Shown: positions 27,490 through 36,701, numbered from the stretch's first letter. The stretch is DNA of 64,000 nt from Trinickia caryophylli (GCF_034424545.1 NZ_CP139970.1:2046001-2110000), one strand, 5' to 3'. A program made the numbers and translations. Notes: a model not told the origin generated them from the letters alone.

Positions 27490-28368
27490 TTACGACTGCG
27501 CCGGCTTGGCGGCGACCTTGGTCGCGCGCACGGCGTCGTCGAGTTCCTGGAAGGTCGGGCGCACCGAGGTGAACAGTACCTTACGGCCGAATTCCGCCGC
27601 GATCGGCGGCGCATAGCCGCTCAGCGAGGCGAGCAAAACCACCTTGACGCATTGGAACGGCTTGGCCGCGTCGCGGCCTTTCGCGTTGAGCAGATCGGCA
27701 ACGGGACCCACGAAACCGTAGGCGAGCAAGATCCCGAGGAACGTGCCGACGAGTGCCGCGGCGATCATCTCTCCGAGCACGGCCGGGGCGGCGCCCACCG
27801 AGCCCATCGTGTGCACGACGCCCATCACGGCCGCGACGATGCCGAAGGCCGGCAGGCCATCGGCCATCTTCTGGATGGCATTCGCGGCGATCGCCTCTTC
27901 GGCGTGGTGCGTGACGAGCTCCTCGTCCATGAGGTCCTGCATCTCGAGCACGTTGATGTTGCCCGTCGACATCATGCGCAGATAGTCGATGATGAAGTCG
28001 CGCAGATGATGATCGGAGATGATGTGCGGATACTTCTGGAAAAGCGGGCTCTGATCGGGTGCGTCGACATCCGCTTCGAGCGCCATCATCCCTTCCTTGC
28101 GCGCCTTTTGCAGCAGTTCGTAGAGCAGCGCGATCAACTCGAGGTACTTCTGCTTGTCGTAGCTGCCGCCGCGAAAGATCGAGGGCAGGCTCTTGAGCGT
28201 CTTTCTCAGCGTGCTCGTGGGGTTGCTGACCACGAATGCCCCGATGGCAGCCCCGAAGATACAGACGAGCTCGAATGGCTGTATGAGCGCGGCGATGTGG
28301 CCGCCCTCGCCGACGAAGCTCCCGATGATCGACCCGATCACCAAGACCCAACCAATGACGACAAACAT
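27490..28368 (-). CDS. second MotA-type stator protein
   Basis: This is the membrane partner of the second MotB (292 aa). The four membrane segments start MFVVIGWVLVIGSIIGSFVG and are otherwise spaced as in MotA: PFELVCIFGAAIGAFVV, FGIVAAVMGVVHTMGS and ALVGTFLGILLAYGFV. AGGAGA lies directly upstream of the ATG at 28368. It is similar throughout to the first MotA (4448-5308), so the two sets are paralogues. A sigma-28-like promoter is found 194 bases upstream. Confidence 0.94.
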   Translation of the reverse strand: MFVVIGWVLVIGSIIGSFVGEGGHIAALIQPFELVCIFGAAIGAFVVSNPTSTLRKTLKSLPSIFRGGSYDKQKYLELIALLYELLQKARKEGMMALEADVDAPDQSPLFQKYPHIISDHHLRDFIIDYLRMMSTGNINVLEMQDLMDEELVTHHAEEAIAANAIQKMADGLPAFGIVAAVMGVVHTMGSVGAAPAVLGEMIAAALVGTFLGILLAYGFVGPVADLLNAKGRDAAKPFQCVKVVLLASLSGYAPPIAAEFGRKVLFTSVRPTFQELDDAVRATKVAAKPAQS

Positions 28369-28925
28369 GTTCTCTCCTATTGCGGCGAGTGCGCACTTCC
28401 CTTCCAAGCCGCGCGATGTCGTCGTACGGTGGTGCGTTGGTGCAATTGCGTTTTCCTGCGAAGCAAAGCGCCGCCCATCGCCCGCAATGCGAATCGGGCA
28501 GCCGACATGGCGTTTCCTGCCACTGACGCCAGGCGGCACGGCTTCGTTTCCTTCAAGCGTGGTATCGGCGCGAGAGGGACAAATCTGAAGTGCGGCCCCC
28601 TGGAAAAAATGGGGCGGAGGCCTGCTGCGGTGAGAGGATCGGTACGTCTTGCCGATCCCGGAGGACGCGTGCGTACAGTAGGAAGCGCCCCCGCCGGAGT
28701 CTAACAACCTTCAAAAATCATATAAACATTTGTATGAATATTGGCTATCATCGCGAACTGGACCGATCCGCCCTGCCCCGCTTCGCGGCGCAACACGCCT
28801 CGCGCGGGCAAACGATTGCGGGCGACCGGCCTGCCGCGCGCGCCGCTTCGCACGCGGCGAGACGTCATGACAAGAAAGCCGGGCGCGCGGGCCGCGCTCG
28901 CCACACATAGCAAGGGACCATCATC
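28369..28925. other. divergent regulatory region motA2 / chemoreceptor
   Basis: This 557-bp region has no supportable gene. It contains a sigma-28-like promoter for motA2 (28562-28588). A short A/T-rich block at 28705-28750 has a weak sigma-70-like pair for the chemoreceptor (TTCAAA at 28710, 17 bases, TATGAA at 28733). Confidence 0.5.
28562..28588 (-). promoter_or_regulatory. sigma-28-like promoter of the second motAB
   Basis: On the minus strand TCAG is followed after exactly 15 bases by GCCGATAC, close to TAAA-N15-GCCGATAA. The -10 box is strong and the -35 box moderate. The leader to motA2 would be about 190 bases. Confidence 0.55.
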
Positions 28926-30482
28926 ATGTTTCGCAATCTATCCGTCAGGACGGGGCTGACGCTGGCAACGAGCATCTTCGTCATGCTCGTGATCGTGGTG
29001 GGCGCGCTCGCCTTTACCTCGATGCGCACCGCCAACCGGGCGCTGGCGCGCATGTACGAGCACGATCTCGCGGCAACCGACGCGCTCACGCGCAGCTCGG
29101 AACTGCTGCTGCGTTGCCGCTCGGCGAAGAACCGTTACGAATCGCTGATCGGCAAGCAACAGGAAGACGATGCGGCCAAGCAACTGCAACTCGCATACGG
29201 CTTTTGCAACGAGTCCCAGAAGCAGTGGGAAGCGTTCGCGGCGGTACCGGTGTCGGGCGACGCGCGCGCGCTCCTCGACGATGCGGCGGCAAAGCACGCG
29301 GCGATGATGGCGCAGGGCATCATGCCGGAATTCGACGCGCTCAAGGCGCGGGACTTCGAAGCGTATCGCCGCATTCAGCTCGAATACAGCAGCCCGCTTT
29401 ACAACGCATTCGACAAGCTTTCAGGGCCGCTGCGCGAGTACGCGGCGGCGCGTGCGAAGTCGCGCTTCGACGAGACGAACGAGCAGGCACGCATGGTCAA
29501 CACCGTGATTGCGGTTTGCGCGTTGCTGGCGGTAGGTATCGGAATTTACGTGCGCTTCGCGCTGACGCGTGCCGTGGTCGATCCGCTCAACGTCATGGTG
29601 AGCGACTTCGAGCGCATCGCGCAGGGCGATTTGAACCGGCGCATCGAAGTGAGCGGACGCAACGAGATCGGCAAGCTGCAGGATGCCCTGCACCGGATGC
29701 AGGCCGAGTTGGCCGGCACGGTCCACAGCATTCGCGCGACGACGGGCTCCATCACCGTGGCGGCGAGCGAAATCGCCGTGGGCAACGCCGATCTGTCGGC
29801 TCGCACCGAACAACAGGCCGCGTCGCTCGAAGAAACGGCGGCCAGCATGGAGCAGTTGACGGGCACCGTGCAGCAAAACGCCGAGAACGCGCGGCAGGCG
29901 TCGCAGCTCGCGCAGAGCGCGTCGGAGATCGCGCACAAGGGCAGCGAGGTGGTGGGCAACGTCGTGGCCACGATGGACGAGATCAATCGGAGTTCGGCCA
30001 AGATCGCGGACATCATCGCCATTATCGAAGGCATCGCGTTTCAGACCAACATCCTCGCGCTCAATGCGGCCGTGGAAGCGGCGCGCGCGGGTGAAGAGGG
30101 CCGTGGTTTCGCCGTAGTCGCGGGCGAAGTGCGCAGCCTCGCGCAGCGATCGTCGAACGCGGCGCGCGAGATCAAGGCGCTGATCGATACGTCGATCGAC
30201 CGCGTGCAGGCCGGCGCCGGGCTCGTGGACCAAGCCGGCAGGACGATGGACGAAATCACGGCCGCCGTGCGACGCGTGACCGACATCATGGGCGAGATTT
30301 CGGCGGCCTCCGACGAGCAAAGCCGCGGCATTCAGCAGGTAGGGCAGGCGGTGACGCAGATGGACGAGGTGACGCAGCAAAACGCGGCGCTCGTCGAACA
30401 GGCGGCCGCGGCTGCGCAGTCGCTCGACGAGCAGGCCAGGGCATTGAAGCAGGCGGTGGCTGTTTTCGCGGTGCAGGCGTAA
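28926..30482 (+). CDS. methyl-accepting chemotaxis protein
   Basis: This is a transmembrane chemoreceptor of 518 aa. TM1 is near residues 10-32 ([19 protein letters not shown]), then a helical periplasmic 4HB-type sensor with Cys in LLRCRSAKN and FCNES, TM2 near residues 190-212 ([20 protein letters not shown]), a HAMP domain ([19 protein letters not shown]) and the conserved signalling hairpin tip in [20 protein letters not shown]. There is no C-terminal CheR-docking pentapeptide. It is divergent from motA2. The ligand is unknown. Confidence 0.95.
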   Translation: MFRNLSVRTGLTLATSIFVMLVIVVGALAFTSMRTANRALARMYEHDLAATDALTRSSELLLRCRSAKNRYESLIGKQQEDDAAKQLQLAYGFCNESQKQWEAFAAVPVSGDARALLDDAAAKHAAMMAQGIMPEFDALKARDFEAYRRIQLEYSSPLYNAFDKLSGPLREYAAARAKSRFDETNEQARMVNTVIAVCALLAVGIGIYVRFALTRAVVDPLNVMVSDFERIAQGDLNRRIEVSGRNEIGKLQDALHRMQAELAGTVHSIRATTGSITVAASEIAVGNADLSARTEQQAASLEETAASMEQLTGTVQQNAENARQASQLAQSASEIAHKGSEVVGNVVATMDEINRSSAKIADIIAIIEGIAFQTNILALNAAVEAARAGEEGRGFAVVAGEVRSLAQRSSNAAREIKALIDTSIDRVQAGAGLVDQAGRTMDEITAAVRRVTDIMGEISAASDEQSRGIQQVGQAVTQMDEVTQQNAALVEQAAAAAQSLDEQARALKQAVAVFAVQA

Positions 30483-30647
30483 TGGCGGGGCGGCCTTGCA
30501 GATGCGTTTCGATCGCAAACGAAACGCGCACGGCATCCGGGCACGTGCATTGTTGAGCCGGTGAGCGGCTGCGCCGGGGCGGCGCCCCGGCTATCGGCGC
30601 GAGTGCGCCGGCCCACACACCAACATCAAACCAACATCAAACCGACA

Positions 30648-31088
30648 TCAACGATGTTCGGTGAAAAAGCTCACGCCCTGATTGACGGCACAGGTGTAGC
30701 CGATCTGCGAGCCGATGCGCGTGTACGACGGCAGCGAGAACATGTCCATCGTGAACGCGATCGTCTGGTCGGGCTTCACCTGATAGCGGATGAACTGCCA
30801 TATCGGCTGGCCCGTGCGATCGACGGTGGCGTGCTCGTCCGCGAAGCTGAGCGTGCCATCCTGAACGATCCGGTAGGCACCGATCCTGAGTCCGCCCCGG
30901 GTCGTGCCGGGCGAGGTGGTGCCGGCGGCGGGAGCGCAGACGGTGAGGTCGACCGTGGCGGCTACGCTTGCACCGCGCGCAAGTGCCGCTTCCACCTGAG
31001 ACAAGCTCGACAGTTGGATCGTGGAAGAAGCGAAAGCCGCGCTCGAACACGCGGCCAGCGAAACAGCAGTCACTAACGTTCTAAGCAT
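30648..31088 (-). CDS. VirK-family secreted protein
   Basis: This is a 146-aa protein with a clear signal peptide (MLRTLVTAVSLAACSSAAFA, cleavage after A20). The mature part matches the VirK family pattern: a start like LSSLSQVEAALARGASV, then VDLTVCAPA, TTRGGLRIGAYRI and DGTLSFADEHATV. VirK proteins are periplasmic or secreted and occur in plant-associated bacteria; their biochemical role is not established. GAGGG precedes the ATG. It stands alone, convergent with the chemoreceptor. Confidence 0.65.
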   Translation of the reverse strand: MLRTLVTAVSLAACSSAAFASSTIQLSSLSQVEAALARGASVAATVDLTVCAPAAGTTSPGTTRGGLRIGAYRIVQDGTLSFADEHATVDRTGQPIWQFIRYQVKPDQTIAFTMDMFSLPSYTRIGSQIGYTCAVNQGVSFFTEHR

Positions 31089-31465
31089 CTTTTACCCTCG
31101 GTTGATATAGGGAAGCGCACCGGCAACACGCGCGGGCTGCATGCGCGCGTTCGATACCGCCAGATAGACGGCAACGCCTGCCCGCTTGCCGTTGCCCAGC
31201 GCCCCTCTCGTGGCGCCGACGAAGCGGGAAGGCCGCACCTGTCCGCCGTAAGTGGCGGCGCGGCGGAAAAAGGTTGCGGGCACGCAAAAAAATACGGCCG
31301 ACGCAGGCCATCCCGGCCCCCTCTCTGCCAGCCATGGCCAACCTCCGGGCGGCCTTGCGCGACGAGCAATCGCAATCCGAAAGGAAAGGACCAATCTCGG
31401 AAGGAGGCGCGCCGTCGAAAACTTACACTCGTGCCCCAGGCGTCTTTCGAACAAAGGAGCTAGGC
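31089..31465. other. divergent intergenic region
   Basis: 377 bp between the VirK-family gene and the chaperone-like gene. I see no credible coding frame and no clear promoter boxes in it; the long frame crossing it is the upstream extension of the chaperone gene. Confidence 0.5.
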
Positions 31466-31957
31466 ATGGACGGAAAACGCGGATCGGGCGGACGAGATGG
31501 ACATCACGACGAAGCGGCGCTTGTCGAGCAATACGCGGCACTCGTCGAAGCGCACGGCGATCTGACAGAGGCGTTCGGCATCGCCGCGCAGGATATCGAC
31601 GCGAGCTATCAGGACGGGATGCACGCTTATCGCAGCGGCGAGTACCAGTTGGCGTCTCGCCATTTCTCTTCGCTCGCCTTTCTGAATCCCCGGGATGGCC
31701 AACTGCACCTTGCCGCCGGCAGCGCCATGCAGCAACTCGGCGCACACGAGGCGGCGCTCGCCTATTTCTCCGCGGCGGCCGAGTTGATGCCCGACGATCC
31801 CGGCACCTGGTTTCGGCTGGCCGAGTCACAGGTGGCGCTGTCGCATGACGAGGCGGGCCGGGAAAGCTTGCGCCGCTGCCTGAGCCTTTGCGCATCGGGC
31901 AATGTGCGCCCCGGCTTGCATGCCCATGCCGAGGCCCTGATGGACAGGCTTCTTTGA
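31466..31957 (+). CDS. SycD/LcrH-like TPR chaperone
   Basis: This 163-aa protein has three TPR-type helical pairs (about residues 48-145), including YRSGEYQLASRHFSSLAFLN, AMQQLGAHEAALAYFSAAA and the following DDPGTWFRLAESQVALS. That arrangement is the one seen in class II type III secretion chaperones (SycD, LcrH, SicA), which bind translocator proteins. An AAAGGAG site decides the ATG at 31466. The next gene, 28 bases on, encodes a protein with a glycine-rich hydrophobic region, which fits a chaperone-substrate pair. No type III apparatus genes are nearby. Confidence 0.6.
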   Translation: MDGKRGSGGRDGHHDEAALVEQYAALVEAHGDLTEAFGIAAQDIDASYQDGMHAYRSGEYQLASRHFSSLAFLNPRDGQLHLAAGSAMQQLGAHEAALAYFSAAAELMPDDPGTWFRLAESQVALSHDEAGRESLRRCLSLCASGNVRPGLHAHAEALMDRLL

Positions 31958-31985
31958 ATCTCAACCACCCTACGAGGAGATGGTC

Positions 31986-32765
31986 ATGAATATCCCTTCG
32001 CTTCTCACAACGCCGCTCCGCACGGACCCGGCGACCTACATCGCCTCCGCCGGCGCCCCCGAGTCCACGCCGCGGGTGCGGCCGGACGCGGGCACCGTCG
32101 CGCTGGCGGAAAACGTCACGCTCTATACGAGCAAGGACCGCAAGCACGATAACCCATTGACGATGAGCGGCAAATCGGGCGACTACGTCAGATTTGTGGA
32201 CACGAAAGACAAGGAATACAAGTACACGCCGACCGACAAGCCCACGGTCTTCCTGGACGCGAAGGGCAGGAACGTCTACGTGGTCGACTCGAAGGAACAC
32301 AGGGAGGCGGTTGCCGCACTGCGCGACAGGGCGGACAACCAGGGCAGGATACTGCGCGACATGCCGTTGCCTCAGTACGTCGCCCGGGCAGCCGCGCTCG
32401 GTGCCATAGCCGGTGGAACGATAGGCGGAACGGCAGCGGGCATTCCGGGCGCGGTGGGCGGGGCCGTGGCTGGTGCCGCCGTTATCGGGGGCCCCGCCGC
32501 GGCCATCGCCAACCTGATGCTGCACAAGGACCAGTTCATCCTCCGCGACAAATTGGCGGTACTGCAGGACACGGGCGTGATGCGGCGGGCTGAAACACTA
32601 CGGGATGCGGTTGTGCACAGCACCAACGGCAAAGGGGCGGCCTTTTACGAATGCTTGTTCAGCACCTCCGACGATACGGTCGCGCTGGCCGAGCAGGAAG
32701 CGTCGAGACGGCTCGATGCACTCGTCGAGCAAGAGGGCAAAGCCGCTGCTCAGCCGGCCGCCTGA
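31986..32765 (+). CDS. putative exported, glycine-rich translocator-like protein
   Basis: I do not recognise a named family. The 259-aa protein has a polar N-terminal half, a hydrophobic glycine/alanine stretch from about 130 to 175 (GAIAGGTIGGTAAGIPGAVG and VGGAVAGAAVIGGPAAAIA) with repeated GxxxG spacing, and a charged C-terminal helix. Such a segment occurs in pore-forming translocators and in glycine-zipper proteins. There is no Sec signal peptide. GAGGAG sits 6 bases before the ATG at 31986. Its position right after a SycD-like chaperone suggests it is that chaperone's cargo. Confidence 0.55.
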   Translation: MNIPSLLTTPLRTDPATYIASAGAPESTPRVRPDAGTVALAENVTLYTSKDRKHDNPLTMSGKSGDYVRFVDTKDKEYKYTPTDKPTVFLDAKGRNVYVVDSKEHREAVAALRDRADNQGRILRDMPLPQYVARAAALGAIAGGTIGGTAAGIPGAVGGAVAGAAVIGGPAAAIANLMLHKDQFILRDKLAVLQDTGVMRRAETLRDAVVHSTNGKGAAFYECLFSTSDDTVALAEQEASRRLDALVEQEGKAAAQPAA

Positions 32766-32938
32766 GCCAAGTGCGACGCCGGCGCGGCGCACCGGGCGAC
32801 GTGCCGCCGCATCTCCGCGCGCTCCCCGACATCTCCGGCGTCTTTGCCGCGGCCTGAAACCCAGTGCTCAATTCGTCCAACGCCCGGCGGATGGACTGAA
32901 CCGACCCGAGCGGCCGCGCGATGGCCTTGAATCGATCG

Positions 32939-33574
32939 TTATCGGTTCGCGCCAGCGGTTTTGCTTCGCAATGCATTGCGTTCGGCGGCGGCCACTGCGG
33001 GGTCCCACGAGCCGATGTCCGCGTCCTTGCCATGCCCGTTCGGTTGGCCGTCCGCGCCGAGGCTCACGACCTCGATCTCGCCATGGGGGCCCGGATTCAG
33101 ATACTGGTAGGGGTGCCCGAACGGGTCATCTGGCAGGCGAGCCAGATAGCCGCCCCTCCAATTCTCCGGTATCGGCTCGATGACCGGCTTCTCCACCAGC
33201 GCCCGCAGCCCTTGCGCCTGTGATGGATAAGTGCCGTTATCGAGGCGATACAGCGTGAGCGCGAGCACGATGATGGCGATGTCCTGCGTGGCGACGGTTC
33301 GCTTCGCTTCGTAGTCACGCGTGTGCGCGCCCGGGGCTGCATTTTCGTGGGCAGCGACCTTGCGCGCAGCAGTGGCGTTCGCGCAGTTCGGATCGTTACG
33401 CAGTTGAGCGGAGTCTGCTTCGCACGCCGCGAGCACAGCTCGACGCAGATTGGCATTGCCGTCGAACTCTTCCACGCTGTGGACGTGATCGACCGAAGAT
33501 ACCTGCGCGGCGGGCTTGCAAGCGGCGAGGGCAGCCGAGAGCAGCAACGGACATAACAACTGCGATCTTGTCAT
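32939..33574 (-). CDS. lipoprotein with EexN-like and GspG-like segments
   Basis: This is a 211-aa predicted lipoprotein: signal MTRSQLLCPLLLSAALAACK with lipidated Cys19 (LAAC). Residues about 30-70 (SVEEFDGNANLRRAVLAACE and LRNDPNCANA) match the short conserved segment of EexN/TrbK-type entry-exclusion lipoproteins. Residues about 95-195 match the globular domain of the type II secretion major pseudopilin GspG (ALTLYRLDNGTYPSQAQGL, RLPDDPFGHPYQYLNPGPHG, GKDADIGSWD) including the calcium-loop region. The pseudopilin N-terminal helix and GFTLIE methylation motif are missing. No secretion or conjugation genes adjoin it. Confidence 0.7.
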   Translation of the reverse strand: MTRSQLLCPLLLSAALAACKPAAQVSSVDHVHSVEEFDGNANLRRAVLAACEADSAQLRNDPNCANATAARKVAAHENAAPGAHTRDYEAKRTVATQDIAIIVLALTLYRLDNGTYPSQAQGLRALVEKPVIEPIPENWRGGYLARLPDDPFGHPYQYLNPGPHGEIEVVSLGADGQPNGHGKDADIGSWDPAVAAAERNALRSKTAGANR

Positions 33575-33941
33575 CGACGATCCTGGAAGTCTTTGAGTGC
33601 GCGCTATCGCTTGGCGGCACGAGGAGTATAAGTCCATGCGGCGATCCGCTGGTCCGCGGGTGGCGGTTCCGCACGGCCGAAATCGCAAGGACGTTCGAAG
33701 CGCTCGTTAGCCGAATCGATCGTACGAGGTATCGAACGGGCCGCCGTGTATCGAAAGCGACCGTTTTGCTCTATGCTCGGGCGTCGAAGCGAAAGGCGCG
33801 CTGCTGGCCTGTGCGCGTCGCCCACGGGCCAGCCAGCGACCGCCAAACCGCGCGAAACCGTGCCAAGCGCGCCGACGCAAAGCGCCGCAGGCAACCGGCT
33901 CATAAAATGGAGCGGTCGCTGGAAACAAGGAGGAGCTGTCC
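33575..33941. other. divergent intergenic region
   Basis: 367 bp between the chimeric lipoprotein and the MFS exporter. Open frames here are short and lack ribosome-binding sites. I see no convincing promoter or repeat. Confidence 0.5.
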
Positions 33942-35402
33942 ATGACGCATCGGATCGACGGATCGGGACGCTGGATCGCGCTTGTCGTTCTCTGCCTGGG
34001 CGTGCTGATGATCGTGCTCGACACCACGATCGTGAACGTCGCCCTGCCCTCCATCCGCGCCGACCTCCGCTTCACGGAGGCGTCGCTGGTGTGGGTCGTC
34101 AACGCGTACATGCTCACGTTCGGCGGCTTCCTGCTGCTCGGCGGCCGGCTCGGCGACCTGCTCGGGCACCGGCGTATGTTTCTCGCAGGCATCACGCTTT
34201 TCACCGCGGCGTCCGCCGCTTGCGGTCTGGCGAATTCGCAGGCGCTGCTGGTGGCCGCACGAGCCGTGCAGGGTCTCGGTGGCGCGGTGGTATCGGCCGT
34301 GTCGCTGTCGCTGATCATGAACCTGTTTACGTCGCAGGCCGACCGCGCCAAGGCGATGGGCATCTACGGCTTCGTGTGCGCGGGCGGCGGCAGCATCGGC
34401 GTGCTGCTGGGTGGCGTGCTGACGAGCGTGCTGAACTGGCACTGGATCTTTCTCGTCAACGTGCCGATCGGTGTGGCCGTGTATCTCGCATGCATGACCT
34501 TGCTGCCCGCGGGCCAGCCGCTCGCACAACGCGAGAAGCTCGACGTGGGCGGCGCGCTTGCCGTCACGAGTTCGCTCATGCTGGCCGTTTATGCCATCGT
34601 GCATGGCAACGAGGCCGGATGGATATCGACGCAAACGCTTACCGGACTCGGCGCCGCCATTGCGCTGATGATTGCGTTTCTCGTCATCGAGGCGCGCGTC
34701 ACGCATCCGCTGATGCCGCTGCGCATGTTCGCCCTGCGCAACGTCGCCACGGCCAACGTCGTCGGCGTGCTTTGGGCGGCCGCGATGTTCGCGTGGTTCT
34801 TCATGTCCGCACTGTATTTGCAGCGGGTGCTCAAATACAGCGCCATGGAAGTCGGCCTGTCGTTCCTGCCGGCCAACATCATCATGGCCGTGTTCTCGCT
34901 GGGATTGTCGGCAAAACTGGTGATGCGCTTCGGCGTACGCGGTCCGCTGGCGGTGGGGCTGCTGATCGCGGCGCTCGGGCTCGCCTCCTTCGCGCGGGTA
35001 CCCGTCGATGGAGAATTCACGGCGGACGTGCTGCCCGGGATGATCCTGCTCGGGCTCGGGGCCGGGGTGGCGTTCAACCCGGTGCTGCTGGCCGCCATGA
35101 GCGATGTCGCCCCGGAAGAATCCGGGCTCGCGTCAGGGGTGGTCAATACCTCGTTCATGATGGGTGGAGCGCTCGGCCTCGCGGTTCTGGCGAGTCTCGC
35201 GAGCGCGCAGACGCGGGAACTCGTGGCGGCAGGCACGGACCTCAGCGCGGCCCTCAACCATGGATACCGGCTCGCGTTCCTGCTCGGCGCAATTGCGGCG
35301 GCACTCGCGGCGACGTTCGCGGGCCTCTTTCTGCGAACACGCACGCACGGTGTGGCGGACGGCGCGCGCGATGCTTCGCGCCCTGTTTCCGGCAGCCGGT
35401 AA
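33942..35402 (+). CDS. DHA2 (EmrB/QacA) family MFS drug exporter
   Basis: This is a 486-aa inner-membrane proton antiporter with about 14 predicted helices. Family motifs are D1 in LDTTIVNVALPSIRADL, motif A in GGRLGDLLGHRRMF and motif C-like GSIGVLLGGVLTSVLNWHW. DHA2 members export hydrophobic drugs and dyes. GGAGGA precedes the ATG. No membrane-fusion partner or regulator is adjacent. Substrates are unknown. Confidence 0.92.
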   Translation: MTHRIDGSGRWIALVVLCLGVLMIVLDTTIVNVALPSIRADLRFTEASLVWVVNAYMLTFGGFLLLGGRLGDLLGHRRMFLAGITLFTAASAACGLANSQALLVAARAVQGLGGAVVSAVSLSLIMNLFTSQADRAKAMGIYGFVCAGGGSIGVLLGGVLTSVLNWHWIFLVNVPIGVAVYLACMTLLPAGQPLAQREKLDVGGALAVTSSLMLAVYAIVHGNEAGWISTQTLTGLGAAIALMIAFLVIEARVTHPLMPLRMFALRNVATANVVGVLWAAAMFAWFFMSALYLQRVLKYSAMEVGLSFLPANIIMAVFSLGLSAKLVMRFGVRGPLAVGLLIAALGLASFARVPVDGEFTADVLPGMILLGLGAGVAFNPVLLAAMSDVAPEESGLASGVVNTSFMMGGALGLAVLASLASAQTRELVAAGTDLSAALNHGYRLAFLLGAIAAALAATFAGLFLRTRTHGVADGARDASRPVSGSR

Positions 35403-35653
35403 GCGGGCGCTACGCGCGGCGCGGGGGCCTGCGCCTACGGTTTTCCGCAGGGGTTTCGTGGTGGTGGCGGGTGCGCGTAGGAAAATACGTACAAGACGCA
35501 CTGCCAGGACGACATCATGTTCCGACAGCGCTGATTGGTTCAGCCAAGAATCTGAACAATACTTTCCTCCAACGCAGCACCGTTCCTTCGCAGCTTCGAC
35601 AGCGAAAAAAACGGACGGTATGCGACCCGATTTCCTGGCCCTGGAGGCAAAGC

Positions 35654-35968
35654 GTGGACGATCGCGAAGTGCTCGAATCGATACGTGAATTCAATCTCTC
35701 GTATCTGATGCTGGCGCAGCAAATGCTTAATGAGGACTATGCCGAGGGCTTGTTCAAGCTTGGTTTGTCCGCGCAGATGGCCGATCTCGTTCACACGCTG
35801 ACACCCGCGCAAACGATCAAGTTTGCGCAAAGCCGCGACCTCGTTTGCGACTTTCGATTCGACGACGCCGCGAGCATCGCGGCCCTGACGGCCGAGAAAG
35901 GGCACGATCTTGCCGCGACGCACGCGGCGATCCTTCTTGCCGCGCAGCCTGCCAAGCAATTCAGCTGA
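35654..35968 (+). CDS. flhD: second FlhD
   Basis: This is a 104-aa FlhD paralogue. It begins at a GTG with GGAGG six bases upstream (35654); the frame is open long before that but not coding. Family blocks are ESIREFNLSYLMLAQQMLNE and SRDLVCDFRFDD, closely parallel to the first FlhD ([30 protein letters not shown]). Upstream is a GTAGGAAAA half-site at 35477, also found as a full palindrome before the first flhD. No structural flagellar genes are next to it. Confidence 0.9.
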   Translation: MDDREVLESIREFNLSYLMLAQQMLNEDYAEGLFKLGLSAQMADLVHTLTPAQTIKFAQSRDLVCDFRFDDAASIAALTAEKGHDLAATHAAILLAAQPAKQFS

Positions 35969-35983
35969 ACGAGGGAGCCAGTC

Positions 35984-36517
35984 ATGCCGAAGATGAGCAT
36001 TATCCAAGAAGCCCAGGAAGTCGCCCGTGCCGTGGCGCTGATCGAATTGGGCGCGCGCATGCAGGTGCTCGAGTCCGAGCTGTCGCTTTCGCGTGAACGC
36101 CTGATCCGGCTCTATCGGGAAGTCAAGGAAGAATCGCCGCCTAAGGGCATGCTGCCATCGTCCGCCGACTGGTACATGACGTGGCAAGCGAATATTCATG
36201 CGTCGCTGTTCTATCACACGTACTCGTTTCTGCGAAACGAAGCGCGCTGCGCGCATGTGGATGCGCTCACCAAGGGATATCGGCTTTACCGCGAGCATTG
36301 CACGCGCGGGGCACTCGACGTGCATCTGGATTTGACGCGCGCCTGGACGCTCGTGCGGTTTTTCAACGGCGGCATTCTCGATATGCATCAATGCCAACGG
36401 TGCAAGGGCAAGTTCGTGTCGTACAAGCACGATCTGCCGCGCGGGAAAGCTTGCGTCATGTGTCAGCCGCCGTCGCGCGCCGGGAAGAAGGCGACCGCCG
36501 CCGCGGCTTTGAATTGA
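35984..36517 (+). CDS. flhC: second FlhC
   Basis: This is a 177-aa FlhC paralogue 15 bases after flhD2, with GGGAG before the ATG. It keeps the family core LIELGARMQVLESELSLSRE, the ERLIRLYREV helix and the zinc cysteines CQRCKGKF and [12 protein letters not shown]. It is slightly shorter than the first copy (187 aa) at the C-terminus. With flhD2 it could form an alternative or mixed FlhDC complex. Both zinc pairs are intact, so it does not look degenerate. Confidence 0.92.
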   Translation: MPKMSIIQEAQEVARAVALIELGARMQVLESELSLSRERLIRLYREVKEESPPKGMLPSSADWYMTWQANIHASLFYHTYSFLRNEARCAHVDALTKGYRLYREHCTRGALDVHLDLTRAWTLVRFFNGGILDMHQCQRCKGKFVSYKHDLPRGKACVMCQPPSRAGKKATAAAALN

Positions 36518-36538
36518 GTTGCTAACCGGAGACCTGAA

Positions 36539-36661
36539 ATGTTGATCGCTACCCTATTGGCTCACTCGGTGTTGCTCGGGTTGTTCGCCCGTTACGCCAT
36601 GACGGCGAAGCGCGCGCAAGGTCTGCGACGTGCGTACGCCGTGGTGCAAAAAAGGCGGTGA
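36539..36661 (+). CDS. small membrane protein downstream of flhC2
   Basis: A 40-codon frame starts with ATG 21 bases after flhC2 and has GGAG upstream. The product MLIATLLAHSVLLGLFARYA plus a basic tail ending QKRR is one hydrophobic helix with positive C-terminus, the usual form of small inner-membrane proteins. Supporting facts are its spacing, direction and ribosome-binding site. It could equally be noncoding 3' sequence. Confidence 0.35.
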   Translation: MLIATLLAHSVLLGLFARYAMTAKRAQGLRRAYAVVQKRR

Positions 36662-36701
36662 GACCGGCGCTGAATGCGGGAAGCGCGGGCGGCGCCGTCG
36701 A

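Noticed and set aside
30637..31050. Alternative frame on the minus strand overlapping the VirK-family gene
   Set aside because: The other frame has a signal peptide, ribosome-binding site and family motifs; this one has none.
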